From Streptococcus pseudoporcinus LQ 940-04 (GTDB lineage Bacteria; Bacillota; Bacilli; Lactobacillales; Streptococcaceae), in assembly GCF_000188035.1 (NCBI RefSeq), contig NZ_AEUY02000005.1:1674001-1738000 (forward strand): DNA of 64,000 bases, read 5' to 3'. Below the pieces are notes generated by a model, which had not been told where the DNA came from, ran no database searches, and saw only the letters and a program-made list of their open reading frames with translations. The translations under genes and the position numbers were made by a program. How positions within the stretch are numbered: the stretch's first letter is position 1; each line of letters starts with the position of its first letter. This document shows, one piece after another, positions 20,200 to 30,522 of the stretch.

Positions 20200-20934
20200 T
20201 TATTTTTCAATCTTTTGCCATTGAATAATGGCTTGCGCATTGACCTGACCATCTGAGACGATTTCATGTCGTGTGGTTAAATCCTCTTGCACATAAAGTG
20301 ACCTGATCTGGCCACCTGGTGCTACTTCTTTAACATACTTAAGACGTAAACTGACAGGATTATGGTGTCTAAGGAAATCATAGCCCAGACTATCATAAAT
20401 CCAATCTAGGTATTTGCTATTGTTAACATGTCCATTCATATCAATATCAAAATAACGGACATGGTAGTCTTTTGACTTAGGGTTTTCTAAGGGTGCTGCT
20501 TTAAAAGCACGCCTTATCTTCTTAACAAACTCGGTTTGGTAAGGCGCCACCACTTCTTCAGGAATGGGGGCTACCTTACGAGTCTCAGGATTCATCAGGG
20601 CAAAGTAGGTTAAAATATCAGCCAACTGATTGCCCTCTTGGTCATAGATATCAAACTGACGGTAACAGAATAATTTGTTGTAGGAAAGGGCTTCTGTTTG
20701 AATGGTGATGGTTTCATTAAAAAGGGGTAAACGCTTAATCTTAACTTCATAATCAGTGATAATCCAGACCAATTGAAACTGTTCTAAAAGATAAGCGTCG
20801 CTACGGCCTAAGAGCTGTGATTGGCGGCCTGAAACCGTCAAACAGTAGGCTAATAATAAAGGCAACTTAGCATCGTGCTTAACATCACATAAATCAAAAG
20901 GCATGGTAAAGCTTTCTTTGTAGGGTAATCCCAT
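20200..20934 (-). CDS. Acyl-ACP thioesterase, 244 aa
   Basis: Hydrolyses acyl-ACP, setting chain length or releasing free fatty acids; two hot-dog domains of the FatA/FatB type. Visible are [15 protein letters not shown] and the second-domain block [22 protein letters not shown], whose Asn-His-Asn is the catalytic/structural signature. Normal bacterial length. It begins 10 bases after hemW, so it is part of that operon. Its natural acyl substrate is not evident. Confidence 0.88.
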   Translation of the reverse strand: MGLPYKESFTMPFDLCDVKHDAKLPLLLAYCLTVSGRQSQLLGRSDAYLLEQFQLVWIITDYEVKIKRLPLFNETITIQTEALSYNKLFCYRQFDIYDQEGNQLADILTYFALMNPETRKVAPIPEEVVAPYQTEFVKKIRRAFKAAPLENPKSKDYHVRYFDIDMNGHVNNSKYLDWIYDSLGYDFLRHHNPVSLRLKYVKEVAPGGQIRSLYVQEDLTTRHEIVSDGQVNAQAIIQWQKIEK

Positions 20935-20944
20935 CTTTATTCTC

Positions 20945-22075
20945 CTATTTCAAGATAAATTTTTCAGCAACCGAGTCTCCTAAGAAGAGGCCTCGTCTGG
21001 TCATACGCACTCTTTGCGGGTCATCAACCAAAAGGCCTTGAGCTACCAGTTCCTCAACTATCCGACCATACCTTTCTTTAAAAGTAAAAGGAAATTTCGC
21101 TTCAAATTGAGCAATGGAAACACCTGTTTTTTTTCGCAAGCCTAAAAAGAGTTCTTCTTCCATCATCTCCTCTAGGGTCAAAACTTCCTCTGTCAGACGG
21201 GCATTGCCTGCTTGAACGGCCTTGAGGTAGTGTTGGATAGGCACACGATTACGATACCTCATCCCGTCTAGATAGCCTGAGGCACCTGCGCCACAGCCAT
21301 AATACTCATCATTGTTCCAGTACATGAGATTGTGCTGGCTGTAGTAACCAGGTTTGCCAAAGTTAGAAATTTCGTAGTGTTCAAAACCATGAGCTTCCAT
21401 CTCTTGGATAATGTAGTCAAACATTTCAGCTTCTAAGTCCTCAGTTGGCAGGTTTAGTTTACCACGTCGCATCTTGTTCATAAAAACAGTGTGGTGTTCT
21501 AAAATCAGGCTATAAAGACTGAGATGGGGGATATCTAAAGCAACGGCCTTGGCTACATTTTCTTTGACTTGCTCAAGGGTTTGGCCCGGCAAGGCATAAA
21601 TCAGGTCAATGGAAATATTGTGGAAACCAGCGGCCTTTAGACTGTCAATAGTCTCATAAATCTGAGCTTCATTGTGGCTCCGACCAATTTGTTTAAGATG
21701 CTTATCATTGAAGGTTTGAACACCAAGCGACACACGGTTGACAGCCGATTTTTGTAAGACAGCAATCTTTTCAGCATCAAGGTCGCCCGGATTGGCCTCA
21801 ATGGTGAATTCTTCCAAATTGGCTAGATCAAGGTCACGGGTCAATTCTGTCAAGAGATAGTCCAATTGTTGAGCACTAATAGCTGTCGGTGTCCCCCCGC
21901 CGATGTAAAGAGTTTTTAAGTGCTTAATCTGGTAAGAACGAAACTCAGCAATAAGAGCCTGAAGATAAGCATCCACAGGCTGGTTTTTGATAAAGACTTT
22001 AGAAAAGTCACAATAATAACAGATTTGGGTGCAAAAAGGAATATGTACATAAGCCGAACTTGGTTTTTTAATCAT
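20945..22075 (-). CDS. hemW: HemW-like radical SAM heme chaperone, 376 aa
   Basis: Related to coproporphyrinogen dehydrogenase HemN but of the HemW heme-chaperone class. The radical SAM cluster site CTQICYYCDF (Cx3Cx2C) starts at residue 15, followed by the GGGTPT block and EANPGD. The C-terminal HemN domain (VSIAQFEAKFPF...LFLGDSVAEKFIL) is intact. The ATG is only 7 bases after a TATAAT box and no ribosome site is present, so translation is predicted from a leaderless transcript (separate entry). First gene of the run to 18784. Confidence 0.92.
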   Translation of the reverse strand: MIKKPSSAYVHIPFCTQICYYCDFSKVFIKNQPVDAYLQALIAEFRSYQIKHLKTLYIGGGTPTAISAQQLDYLLTELTRDLDLANLEEFTIEANPGDLDAEKIAVLQKSAVNRVSLGVQTFNDKHLKQIGRSHNEAQIYETIDSLKAAGFHNISIDLIYALPGQTLEQVKENVAKAVALDIPHLSLYSLILEHHTVFMNKMRRGKLNLPTEDLEAEMFDYIIQEMEAHGFEHYEISNFGKPGYYSQHNLMYWNNDEYYGCGAGASGYLDGMRYRNRVPIQHYLKAVQAGNARLTEEVLTLEEMMEEELFLGLRKKTGVSIAQFEAKFPFTFKERYGRIVEELVAQGLLVDDPQRVRMTRRGLFLGDSVAEKFILK

Positions 22076-22082
22076 AGTCTTA

Positions 22083-22110
22083 TTATACCATTTTTACGGG
22101 ATAGGTCACA
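22083..22110 (-). promoter_or_regulatory. Leaderless promoter of hemW
   Basis: Minus strand GTGACC (22105-22110), 16-bp spacer, TATAAT (22083-22088) with extended TGG. Seven bases separate the -10 from the ATG, placing transcription start at or next to the start codon. Confidence 0.6.
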
Positions 22111-22119
22111 GGACTAAGA

Positions 22120-22788
22120 TCACTTCTTAGAAAGGGAGGGAGCACTCACAAGCTTAGTCATTCTCACAAAATCATAGACAGCACCATTAGTCACCTGATC
22201 AAAATGCCCCTCCTCCTCATAGCCACACTTAAGGGAGAGCCTCCGCCCCCTTTGATTAAAAGCAGCCACATTTACAACCAGCTTCTCAACCTGATAGGTC
22301 GCTATCACATAGTCTTCAATAGCTTTTAGGAAGTCTGGACCATAGGATTGCCCAGTCCACTCTGGTGCCATACCTAAACCTATCTCCAAGTCCTCACCCT
22401 GTTTTTCAAAGGAGGCAAAGCCAAAGAGAATCCCATTTCGAATCACCTGTACATAAGCCTCTTGACCAAGATCTGGCCTGAGCATTTTCTCATACTCATC
22501 TAAAGCAGCAGTCAGATTATAAAAATCATAGGGACTTGGGTACTGCCAATCATGAGCAATCCTTTCAATAGCCTCTTGACTAAGGGGCATCAGATAATAC
22601 CAAGGTTTATCCTGCCAAACCTGAAAAAGTTTACTAATATACTTAAGTCGCCTGCCCTGGATAGCATAATCCTCTGTCTGATAGATGTAGTCTATGTAAC
22701 CTTTTTGATATTCAGGGATAATGGCCCTAAAATAGGCAGAGGCTTTGGGATCTAAGCGCCTAAGAATGTCTTCTCTTTTACTATGCAA
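22120..22788 (-). CDS. GNAT-family acetyltransferase, 222 aa
   Basis: The C-terminal half is a GNAT domain (GLGMAPEWTGQSYGPDFLKAI as the acetyl-CoA-binding segment, then VNVAAFNQRGRRLSLKCGYEEEGHF). The N-terminal 80 residues are a family-specific extension. Start TTG at 22788 with AGGAG upstream; no ATG is available in frame nearby. It lies upstream of hemW but hemW has its own promoter. Substrate unknown. Confidence 0.75.
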   Translation of the reverse strand: MHSKREDILRRLDPKASAYFRAIIPEYQKGYIDYIYQTEDYAIQGRRLKYISKLFQVWQDKPWYYLMPLSQEAIERIAHDWQYPSPYDFYNLTAALDEYEKMLRPDLGQEAYVQVIRNGILFGFASFEKQGEDLEIGLGMAPEWTGQSYGPDFLKAIEDYVIATYQVEKLVVNVAAFNQRGRRLSLKCGYEEEGHFDQVTNGAVYDFVRMTKLVSAPSLSKK

Positions 22789-22824
22789 ACTTGTCTTCTC
22801 CTTTCTCTTGTCATGTCCTTATGA

Positions 22825-22852
22825 AAAAAGTGCCGTAAAGACGACACTTAGA
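22825..22852 (-). terminator. Terminator after glmM
   Basis: Minus strand AAGTGTCGT-CTTT-ACGGCACTT stem followed by TTTT, immediately after the glmM stop. Confidence 0.75.
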
Positions 22853-22854
22853 GA

Positions 22855-24207
22855 TTAAGCAATGCCAATTTCACGACGAACAACGTCAGCAATGGTGTCA
22901 ACATAATAATCAACAGCTTCATCAGTTGGGGCTTCAGCCATCACCCGAAGCAATGGCTCTGTACCACTTGGTCTTACCAAGATACGGCCGTTGCCCTCCA
23001 TCTCAGTCTCCATTTTTTCAATGATGGCTGCAATGGCTGGAACTTCCATGGCCTTATCTTTCATGCTGTTTTCAACACGGATATTGACTAATTTTTGGGG
23101 ATAAATGGTCACTTCTGCGGCTAATTCTGACAGACTTTTACCTGTTTCTTTCATGACCTTGGTCAATTGAATAGCTGTCAGCTGCCCGTCACCAGTTGTG
23201 TTGTAGTCCATGATGATGACGTGACCAGATTGCTCGCCACCAAGATTATAGTGTGAGCGACGCATCTCTTCAACCACGTAACGATCACCAACTGCGGTGA
23301 CAGCTTTCTTAATACCATGCTGATCCAAGGCTTTATGGAAACCGAGGTTTGACATGACTGTTGTGACAATGGTGTTTTGCGCAAGGAGACCTTTTTCTGA
23401 TAGATACTTCCCAATGATAAACATGACTTTATCACCGTCAACAATCTCCCCTTTTTCGTCAACAGCTATTAAGCGGTCACTATCCCCATCAAAAGCCAAA
23501 CCAATGTCCGACCCATTTTCAAGGACCAAGGCTTGTAATTGTTCGGGGTGTGTTGAGCCGATGCCATCATTGATGTTTAAACCGTCTGGACTTTCGCCAA
23601 TCACCGTGATATCAGCCTGCAAATCAAGGAAGATATCACGAGCTGTGGCTGATGCTGCTCCATTAGCTGTGTCTAAGGCCACTTTCATGCCTTCTAGGTC
23701 AAGCCCTGTTGACACTAGGAATTTTTCATATTTGCGTAAGCCTTCTGGATAGTCAACCAGACTTCCCAATCCTTGAGCACTTGGGCGAGGAAGATTATCT
23801 TCTTGAGCATCAAGTAAGGCTTCAATTTCTAGTTCTTGGTCATCAGCTAATTTAAAGCCGTCACTACCAAAAAACTTAATGCCATTATCAAGCGCTGGGT
23901 TGTGACTAGCTGAAATCATAACGCCTGCGCTAGCATTTTCAGTTCTCACTAAGTAAGAAACACCGGGAGTCGCTAAAACGCCTAACTTGTAGACTTCAAT
24001 CCCTACTGACAAGAGGCCAGCAATTAGGGCAGATTCAAGCATTTCACCAGAAATCCGTGTGTCTCTAGCGACAAATACTCTAGGGCGCTCTGTTTCATGT
24101 TGGCTGAGCACGTAGCCACCAAAACGGCCTAGTTTGAAGGCTAACTCGGGTGTTAACTCAACGTTAGCTTCTCCGCGGACACCATCTGTTCCAAAATATT
24201 TACCCAT
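22855..24207 (-). CDS. glmM: Phosphoglucosamine mutase
   Basis: Converts glucosamine-6-phosphate to glucosamine-1-phosphate for peptidoglycan precursors. Active phosphoserine loop is [17 protein letters not shown]; metal loop AFDGDSDR; sugar loop GGEQSGHVI; phosphate-binding [11 protein letters not shown] near the end. 450 aa, standard. Third gene of the cdaA-cdaR-glmM cluster, a conserved arrangement in Firmicutes in which GlmM can inhibit CdaA. AAGGAT precedes the ATG. Confidence 0.97.
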   Translation of the reverse strand: MGKYFGTDGVRGEANVELTPELAFKLGRFGGYVLSQHETERPRVFVARDTRISGEMLESALIAGLLSVGIEVYKLGVLATPGVSYLVRTENASAGVMISASHNPALDNGIKFFGSDGFKLADDQELEIEALLDAQEDNLPRPSAQGLGSLVDYPEGLRKYEKFLVSTGLDLEGMKVALDTANGAASATARDIFLDLQADITVIGESPDGLNINDGIGSTHPEQLQALVLENGSDIGLAFDGDSDRLIAVDEKGEIVDGDKVMFIIGKYLSEKGLLAQNTIVTTVMSNLGFHKALDQHGIKKAVTAVGDRYVVEEMRRSHYNLGGEQSGHVIIMDYNTTGDGQLTAIQLTKVMKETGKSLSELAAEVTIYPQKLVNIRVENSMKDKAMEVPAIAAIIEKMETEMEGNGRILVRPSGTEPLLRVMAEAPTDEAVDYYVDTIADVVRREIGIA

Positions 24208-24265
24208 AATTTATCCTTAAGCGTTAAACGCTTCCTCCGTTTCAATTTTCCTTTGATATTATCTA

Positions 24266-25222
24266 TTATTTCTTTTTGGTTGTCAACTGAACAGTCACCG
24301 AGGTCGGTTCTATCGAAACGTCATCAGCCTTTAAGACAACTGTTTTATTGCCATCTTTAGTGACGTCTGAAATATCGACTTCAGCTAGGATCTCATAAAT
24401 GTTATCCAAGACTTCTCTTGGTCCAGAGATAATGGCTGTTTGTTTTGATAATTTCGGTGTAATGGCACTGAGATTACTGTCTAGATGACCGACCATAGAT
24501 AGTCTAATAGGAACTTCTTTTGTTATCTTTTTAATAGCCACCTTGAGGTTGGTTTTAGCTGGGCTAATGGAGCTTGCTAAAACAGTGCCATCAGCAGAAA
24601 CGGCCTGCAGAGTAACCTCACCACTATAGTCAGCCGATAGTCTAACATCATCAGGTAGCTTGGCCACAACGTGATCAATCATATCAATCTTAGACTCATC
24701 ACTAGTTACTTCCACCTTACGAAGACTCGTTGAGATTTCAGCAATCTCATAGCCTGGGGTGATTTGCTTAGGATCGGCGCTGCCACTAACGGAGAATGTT
24801 TTGGTTTTCTTTTTGCCGATGGTCACGGAAATCTTATCAGGGGTCACTTTAGCCGCTACCCCTGAAGGGAGGTTAGTCACCTTTAAGGGGACCGTTACCT
24901 TACCTGGACTACTATCACTAAGGTCAGCCACGATTTTAAAATTACGGGTGTCACTGTTGACTTCGGAATCGAGCTTGATCCGGTTCGTTGAGGTCAGATA
25001 GACTTGAGCCGCATAAGAATACTCACTAATGAAGTATTTATCACTGTCATATTTAAGGTCAATCGGGACATCTGTCAGGCTGTGAGTATAGGTTTCAATC
25101 GGGCTATAAATTTGACTGTTGGTGTTTCGCACATTACTAGAGGCTGCTGTCAAAAAAAGTGCAACCGCAAAAAAGATTGACACTAAACCAAGCCATAAAC
25201 GACTGTTTAAAAATTTCTTCAT
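24266..25222 (-). CDS. cdaR: CdaA regulator with YbbR domains, 318 aa
   Basis: Extracytoplasmic regulator of the diadenylate cyclase. One N-terminal membrane anchor (LGLVSIFFAVALFLTAAS) is followed by three YbbR-type repeats, recognisable from VPIDLKYDSDKYFISEYSY, KVTNLPSGVAAKVTPDKISVTIG and VPIRLSMVGHLDSNLSAI. It starts 2 bases after the cdaA stop, so the pair is coupled. 318 aa is typical for streptococci. Complete. Confidence 0.92.
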   Translation of the reverse strand: MKKFLNSRLWLGLVSIFFAVALFLTAASSNVRNTNSQIYSPIETYTHSLTDVPIDLKYDSDKYFISEYSYAAQVYLTSTNRIKLDSEVNSDTRNFKIVADLSDSSPGKVTVPLKVTNLPSGVAAKVTPDKISVTIGKKKTKTFSVSGSADPKQITPGYEIAEISTSLRKVEVTSDESKIDMIDHVVAKLPDDVRLSADYSGEVTLQAVSADGTVLASSISPAKTNLKVAIKKITKEVPIRLSMVGHLDSNLSAITPKLSKQTAIISGPREVLDNIYEILAEVDISDVTKDGNKTVVLKADDVSIEPTSVTVQLTTKKK

Positions 25223-25224
25223 CT

Positions 25225-26070
25225 CTATTTACCTCTCCACCATTTTTTATACCAGACATTTCTCGAGCCTACTTCTGTGATTAGGTATGAGCGTAAAACC
25301 TTTTCAAAATCGGACTTGCTTAAATCATGTAAAAACTCTCCCTTACGGGTCACAGAAATACCCCCTGTTTCTTCTGAAACAACAATGGTGATAGCATCTG
25401 AGTTTTCAGACAGACCAATAGCCGCCCGGTGCCGCGTTCCAAACTCTTTTGAGATGGACATGGATTCTGACAGTGGTAGGTAAGAACAAGCAGAGACGAC
25501 TTTTTCACCAGAGATAATGACCGCCCCGTCATGCAAGGGAGTATTAGGGATAAAAATGTTAATCAGCAACTGATTAGAAACATCAGCATGCAAAGGAATC
25601 CCCGTTGAGATATACTCTTGCAAGGTCTGTGTTTGCTCAATGGCAATCAGGGCCCCAATCTTACGGGGACTCATATAGGCAACAGACTTGACAATGGCAT
25701 CGACCAGACGCTCTTCACCGCTCATCAGTTCCTTTGGACGAAAAACCTGGGTTGAACGGCCAAATTTTTCAAGCCCTGTCCGTATCTCCGGCGCAAAGAT
25801 AACCACCCCTGCAATAACCCCGTAGGTAATGACTTGGTTCATCAAGTAGGTAATGGTGGTCAGACCAATCCACTCGGCGATAAAACGCACAATAATAAAT
25901 AAGAGTACCCCCTGAACCAAGGACATGATTTTGGTGCCTGCTAGAGCCTTAATAAAACGGTAAATGGCATAGGCAACAATGAAAATATCCAGGAGATGAA
26001 TCGTCAGCATTTTGGGGTCATCAAACAAACTTAAGATAAACTTGGCATCGATATGGCTTAGGTTACTCAT
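25225..26070 (-). CDS. cdaA: Diadenylate cyclase CdaA
   Basis: Makes cyclic di-AMP from two ATP; c-di-AMP controls potassium transport and wall homeostasis. Three N-terminal membrane helices (about residues 20-100) precede the DAC domain with DGAVIISG and GTRHRAAIGLSE, the two catalytic motifs. 281 aa, normal. First gene of cdaA-cdaR-glmM, divergent from murT. Of interest because this window also carries the Kdp K+ pump, a system that c-di-AMP controls in other Firmicutes. Confidence 0.95.
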   Translation of the reverse strand: MSNLSHIDAKFILSLFDDPKMLTIHLLDIFIVAYAIYRFIKALAGTKIMSLVQGVLLFIIVRFIAEWIGLTTITYLMNQVITYGVIAGVVIFAPEIRTGLEKFGRSTQVFRPKELMSGEERLVDAIVKSVAYMSPRKIGALIAIEQTQTLQEYISTGIPLHADVSNQLLINIFIPNTPLHDGAVIISGEKVVSACSYLPLSESMSISKEFGTRHRAAIGLSENSDAITIVVSEETGGISVTRKGEFLHDLSKSDFEKVLRSYLITEVGSRNVWYKKWWRGK

Positions 26071-26156
26071 AGGTCTCGCTTTCTATGTGAAATAGATATC
26101 ATATACATTATATCACGTTTCCTTAAGTTTTTCTGTATCTAAATTTATGAATTCTA

Positions 26157-26165
26157 TGTTAAAAT
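26157..26165 (+). promoter_or_regulatory. Leaderless extended -10 promoter of murT
   Basis: TG-T-TAAAAT ends 6 bases before the murT ATG at 26172. No good -35 is visible. The predicted start of transcription is at the start codon. Confidence 0.5.
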
Positions 26166-26171
26166 ATAAAC

Positions 26172-27515
26172 ATGAAAATGAAAACTATAATGGGCATTGC
26201 TGCCGGAAAAACGGCCCAGGCCCTTCTTAAAAGTATGGGTCGAGGGTCGACCTACCCAGGAAAACTAGCCTTAACATGTGACCCTAATATCCTTGATAGC
26301 CTCGCTAAGGATTACGAGATTGTTGTTGTCACAGGAACTAACGGTAAAACCTTAACCACTGCTTTGACCGTGGGCATTTTAAAAGAGGCCTTTGGCGAAG
26401 TAGTGACCAACCCTAGTGGGGCCAACATGATTACTGGCATCGTCTCCACCTTCTTATCAGCAAAAAAGACCAAGACAGGCAAAAAAATAGCTGTCTTAGA
26501 GATTGATGAAGCTAGCCTACCAAAGGTTACCCAGTACATCAGGCCCAGCCTCTTTGTCTTTACCAATATCTTCCGTGACCAGATGGACCGCTACGGTGAG
26601 ATTTACACCACCTACCAGATGATCTTAGACGGCGCTAAAAATGCCCCACAAGCAACCATCTTAGCCAACGGCGACAGCCCGCTCTTTGCTTCCAAAGAAG
26701 TGGTCAACCCCGTCCAATACTACGGCTTCAAGACCCAGTCTCACCAACCTCAGTTGGCACACTACAACACTGAGGGGGTTCTTTGTCCCAAGTGTGAACA
26801 TATCCTACACTACAAGGAAAATACCTATGCTAACCTGGGCCACTACATCTGCCTCAATTGTCACTTTGAGCGCCCTCAACTAGACTACCAACTAAGCGCC
26901 CTAACAGAACTGACCAACCAGAGCTCAGCTTTCGTCATTGATGGTCAGGACTATAAGATTAATGTCGGCGGCCTTTATAACATCTACAATGCCTTAGCAG
27001 CCGTCGCTGTTGCAGAGTACTTTGGAGTCTCACCCGAAAAGATTAGAGCTGGTTTTGACAAGAGCCGAGCAGTTTTTGGCCGGCAAGAGACCTTTACCAT
27101 TGGGGATAAATCCTGCACCCTCGTTTTAATCAAAAACCCTGTCGGAGCCAGCCAGGCCTTAGAAATGATTAAACTGGCCAAGTATCCCTTTAGCCTCTCC
27201 GTCCTCCTTAATGCCAACTACGCTGATGGCATCGACACTTCCTGGATTTGGGATGCCAACTTTGAGTTGATCAATGACATGGACATCACTAACATCACTG
27301 CTGGTGGCGTCCGCCACTCCGAAATTGCACGGCGTTTGCGGGTCTCTGGCTACGATGAAAACAAAATCACCGAAACAGCAAGCCTCCAAGAGGTCTTTGA
27401 CAAGATTAAAAACCAAGAGGCAGACCATGCCTATATCCTAGCCACCTATACCGCTATGCTGGCCTTCAGGGAGCTCTTAGCCAAACAAGACCTCGTTAGA
27501 AAGGAGCTGGCCTAA
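26172..27515 (+). CDS. murT: Lipid II isoglutaminyl synthase, MurT subunit
   Basis: With GatD it amidates the alpha-carboxyl of D-Glu in lipid II. Mur-ligase P-loop [14 protein letters not shown], a four-Cys ribbon ([10 protein letters not shown]...CLNCHFERP) specific to MurT, and the C-terminal DUF1727-type domain are present. 447 aa. The ATG is 6 bases after an extended -10 (TG-T-TAAAAT, 26160-26165) and has no ribosome site, so a leaderless transcript is likely. Stop and gatD start share a base (TAATG). Confidence 0.93.
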   Translation: MKMKTIMGIAAGKTAQALLKSMGRGSTYPGKLALTCDPNILDSLAKDYEIVVVTGTNGKTLTTALTVGILKEAFGEVVTNPSGANMITGIVSTFLSAKKTKTGKKIAVLEIDEASLPKVTQYIRPSLFVFTNIFRDQMDRYGEIYTTYQMILDGAKNAPQATILANGDSPLFASKEVVNPVQYYGFKTQSHQPQLAHYNTEGVLCPKCEHILHYKENTYANLGHYICLNCHFERPQLDYQLSALTELTNQSSAFVIDGQDYKINVGGLYNIYNALAAVAVAEYFGVSPEKIRAGFDKSRAVFGRQETFTIGDKSCTLVLIKNPVGASQALEMIKLAKYPFSLSVLLNANYADGIDTSWIWDANFELINDMDITNITAGGVRHSEIARRLRVSGYDENKITETASLQEVFDKIKNQEADHAYILATYTAMLAFRELLAKQDLVRKELA

Positions 27516-28303
27516 TGACCTATACCTCACTCCAATCACCGGCTAACCGCGACTACCGCTATGACCTTAAGATCGCCCATCTCTATGGAAACTTACTCAA
27601 CACCTATGGCGACAACGGCAATGTCCTCATGCTCAAGTATGTGGCCGAAAAACTAGGCGCCAAAGTAACCGTTGACATCGTCTCTCTCGGTGACCATTTT
27701 GACCACAGCTATTATGACATGGTCTTCTTTGGTGGCGGCCAAGATTACGAACAAAGCATTGTGGCTAAAGATTTACCTGCTAAGAAAGCAGCCATCTCCC
27801 AGTTTATCGACCAAGATAAGGTTATTTTAGCCATCTGCGGGGGCTTCCAATTGCTAGGCCAGTACTATGTCCAAGCCAACGGTGTCAGAATTGACGGCAT
27901 CGGCGTCATGGGTCACTACACCCTCAACCAAGAAAACAACCGCTTTATTGGCGACATTAAAATCTACAACCAAGACTTTAAGGAGACCTATTACGGCTTT
28001 GAAAACCATCAGGGGCGGACCTTCCTGGCCCAGGACCAAAAACCGCTAGGACAGGTGATCTACGGCAATGGCAATAACAAGGAAGACAAGACCGAAGGCG
28101 TCCACTACAAAAATGTCTTTGGCTCCTACTTCCATGGCCCCATCTTGTCACGCAATGCCAATCTAGCCTATCGCTTGGTAAGCACGACCTTAATGACTAA
28201 GTACGGCCCAGACATTGACCTAGCTGCCTACCAAGACATCTTAGCCAAAGAAGTAGCCGAAGAATACGCTGATGTCAAAAGCAAGGCCGCTTTTGACCAG
28301 TAA
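27515..28303 (+). CDS. gatD: Lipid II isoglutaminyl synthase, glutamine amidotransferase GatD
   Basis: Supplies ammonia to MurT by hydrolysing glutamine; CobB/CobQ-type class I amidotransferase. Nucleophile Cys in [13 protein letters not shown]; substrate block [16 protein letters not shown]; His in [12 protein letters not shown]. 262 aa, complete. Start overlaps the murT stop by one base, as expected for a stoichiometric complex. Terminators follow. Confidence 0.94.
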   Translation: MTYTSLQSPANRDYRYDLKIAHLYGNLLNTYGDNGNVLMLKYVAEKLGAKVTVDIVSLGDHFDHSYYDMVFFGGGQDYEQSIVAKDLPAKKAAISQFIDQDKVILAICGGFQLLGQYYVQANGVRIDGIGVMGHYTLNQENNRFIGDIKIYNQDFKETYYGFENHQGRTFLAQDQKPLGQVIYGNGNNKEDKTEGVHYKNVFGSYFHGPILSRNANLAYRLVSTTLMTKYGPDIDLAAYQDILAKEVAEEYADVKSKAAFDQ

Positions 28304-28310
28304 AAGACAA

Positions 28311-28384
28311 AAACCCCTAAGGCATTATCCTTAGAGGTTTTTTTGACCCTATATAAATCAGAAAAGGACTGATTTAGTCTTTTT
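28311..28384 (+). terminator. Terminators after gatD
   Basis: First hairpin AAACCCCTAAGG-CATTAT-CCTTAGAGGTTT with a T-run (28311-28342). A second, AAATCAG-AAAAGGA-CTGATTT followed by AGTCTTTTTT (28357-28384), overlaps the end of the convergent collagen-like gene. Confidence 0.75.
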
Positions 28385-29909
28385 TGCGTTTGAAGCCTGT
28401 AGCAACCACACCTGCACCTGCCATAACAGCTAGAGCTGCCGCAGTGAAGAATGGGTTAACGTTATCGCCTGTTGAAGGCAATTCTTGGCTAGCCATTTGG
28501 CCTTGACCATTTGCTGCTGCCACAGCTACTGGCGCATTAAGGGCTACTGGCATACCAGCTCCATTGCCTTGACCATTATTAGCTGGCGCATGGTGACCAT
28601 TTTGACCATTCATGCCATCACGGCCTGGTTGACCATCTTGACCATCGCGACCGTTGCGACCTGGAGCACCTGCTGCACCATCTTTACCGTCACGACCGTT
28701 GCGACCGGCTGCACCGTCTTTACCGTCACGGCCTGGTGCACCTGGTTGACCATCTTTACCGTCTTTTCCATCGCGACCATCTTTACCTGGCTCACCATCT
28801 TTTCCATCACGAAGAGTAATTTCATACTTAGTACCATCTGGATTTAAGATATAGAGAGAATGGCTACCATCAGAATGATCTTTGGTTTTAATAAGTGGAG
28901 ATTGTCCATCACGGCCATCGACACCATCTAAACCATTACGACCATCGCGGCCATCACGACCATGACGGCCGTCTAAACCTGCGCGGCCGTCTGCACCATC
29001 AGTACCATGTTGGCCATCTTGACCTTTACGTCCATCTTTTCCATCACGGCCTTTAGCGCCGTCACGACCGTTACGACCTGCTGCACCATCAGTACCGTGT
29101 TGGCCATCTTTTCCATCACGACCGTTACGGCCTGCCGTACCATTTTTTCCATTTTTACCATCACGGCCTTTAGCTCCGTCAGTACCGTTTTTACCATCGC
29201 GACCATGACGTCCATCTACGCCGTCTTTACCGTCCTGACCTTTTTGGCCATTTCTACCGTTCTTACCATCTTTACCATCTACACCATCTTGACCATCGGC
29301 TCCTTTCTGACCCGGTTTACCTGGCTTCCCTGGTTTTCCTGGAGCACCATCGCGGCCATCAGCACCTGGAGCTCCATTATTTCCTGGTCTGCCTGGTTTT
29401 CCTGGATCTCCTTGTCTACCATCAGCGCCATCACGACCTGCTACACCAGGAGCTCCATTTTTTCCTGGCTGACCGGCTGCACCATCTCGACCTTGAGGCC
29501 CTGAAGGTCCAGTTTGGCCTGGTAATCCAGGTTCCCCTTTAGGACCTATTGGACCTCGTGCTCCTGCAAGCCCTGGATTCCCCTGTGGCCCAGGAACTCC
29601 TGGAGGTCCTGAAGGTCCTTGTGGGCCCGGAACAAAAATATACCCAGAACCACCATATGGACCATAACCATAACTACCGTAGTCTGGATATGAACCACTG
29701 AATGGTCCTACTTCTATCTCAGGGTAAATATATGGATGTGGACTTACTCCTGGGCCGAATCCCGGAGCACCAGGAACAAGAGCATGTGCTGTGTTACTTT
29801 GTAATCCGATAGCACATACTGCTGCTAAGAGGACTGAAGCTGCTCCCAAGCGGTATTTAGGCTGAGCAAAACCTTGCTTGTCAGCAGCGTTTTTCTTCAT
29901 GTCTGTCAT
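28374..29909 (-). CDS. LPXTG-anchored collagen-like surface protein, 511 aa
   Basis: Wall-anchored adhesin of the Scl/SclZ kind. ATG with AAAGGAGA upstream; the signal peptide has a YSIRK-like core (YRLGAASVLLAA) and ends near AHA. A short Pro/Gly/Tyr-rich head follows (about residues 45-95, no similarity I recognise). Gly-X-Y triplets then run from about residue 95 to 435, first Pro-rich, then dominated by GRDGKDG/GRNGRDG. One break of about 35 residues (SPLIKTKDHSDGSHSLY...) interrupts the triple helix near residue 330. LPSTGDNVNPF, a membrane helix and KRKKD tail allow sortase anchoring. Divergent from a regulator of the AraC type that probably controls it. Confidence 0.93.
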   Translation of the reverse strand: MTDMKKNAADKQGFAQPKYRLGAASVLLAAVCAIGLQSNTAHALVPGAPGFGPGVSPHPYIYPEIEVGPFSGSYPDYGSYGYGPYGGSGYIFVPGPQGPSGPPGVPGPQGNPGLAGARGPIGPKGEPGLPGQTGPSGPQGRDGAAGQPGKNGAPGVAGRDGADGRQGDPGKPGRPGNNGAPGADGRDGAPGKPGKPGKPGQKGADGQDGVDGKDGKNGRNGQKGQDGKDGVDGRHGRDGKNGTDGAKGRDGKNGKNGTAGRNGRDGKDGQHGTDGAAGRNGRDGAKGRDGKDGRKGQDGQHGTDGADGRAGLDGRHGRDGRDGRNGLDGVDGRDGQSPLIKTKDHSDGSHSLYILNPDGTKYEITLRDGKDGEPGKDGRDGKDGKDGQPGAPGRDGKDGAAGRNGRDGKDGAAGAPGRNGRDGQDGQPGRDGMNGQNGHHAPANNGQGNGAGMPVALNAPVAVAAANGQGQMASQELPSTGDNVNPFFTAAALAVMAGAGVVATGFKRKKD

Positions 29910-30522
29910 GATTGTGTTCTCCTTTATCTACTCTTTCTTTTTGAACTGCTGTAAACAGGGAAAGAGCTTATCTTAATCTTAGTTATGATAAGTTTTCAGG
30001 ACAAAAATCCTTTTTGCCATATTATTATAAACAAAACTCATTTTAGCCTTAAAAACTTTTAATAACCGTTACTTATGATGCCATGATTTGGTCTTAGCGA
30101 CATGATTTTTTCGCTATTTTTTTGTATAAAACGGTAAAAAGATAGCGTTTCTAAGAATTCTTATCTTTTATTCATTTATATTTCATTTTATTAATTTGTG
30201 ATTTTAATTTTACTGCTCTCTGTGCTAAATTGGTCTTAGGAAAGACAGTTGTCTATGAGTGAGTCCTATTATCCTTTATAGGCCGGAATACTCAATATTT
30301 TATCTGATAGCAGGTTGTCACAACGATTAAAACCCTATCTTTTTCATTTATATCCTACTCCCTAAGGTTTCCGGTCCCAAGCACACATAATGCTTAACGC
30401 CATCCCTCACTTATAGGCAGTTGCTTTCTGATTTTTTGATGTGAATCTTTGATTTGAATTTGAAATTTAATATGACTAGTAAGATGATAAATACCCATTT
30501 AGTTAAAGGACGTGACCCATTG
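29910..30522. promoter_or_regulatory. Divergent control region between collagen-like gene and AraC regulator
   Basis: About 600 bases without a gene. On the minus strand a TATAAT (30024-30029) lies about 115 bases upstream of the collagen-like ATG, giving a long 5' leader. AT-rich DNA follows. No clear -35, and no operator that I can define with confidence. Confidence 0.4.

Noticed and set aside
29007-29504. Long plus-strand frame opposite the collagen-like gene
   Set aside because: Antisense of Gly-X-Y codons keeps frames open; Thr/Ile/Ser-rich product with no ribosome site.
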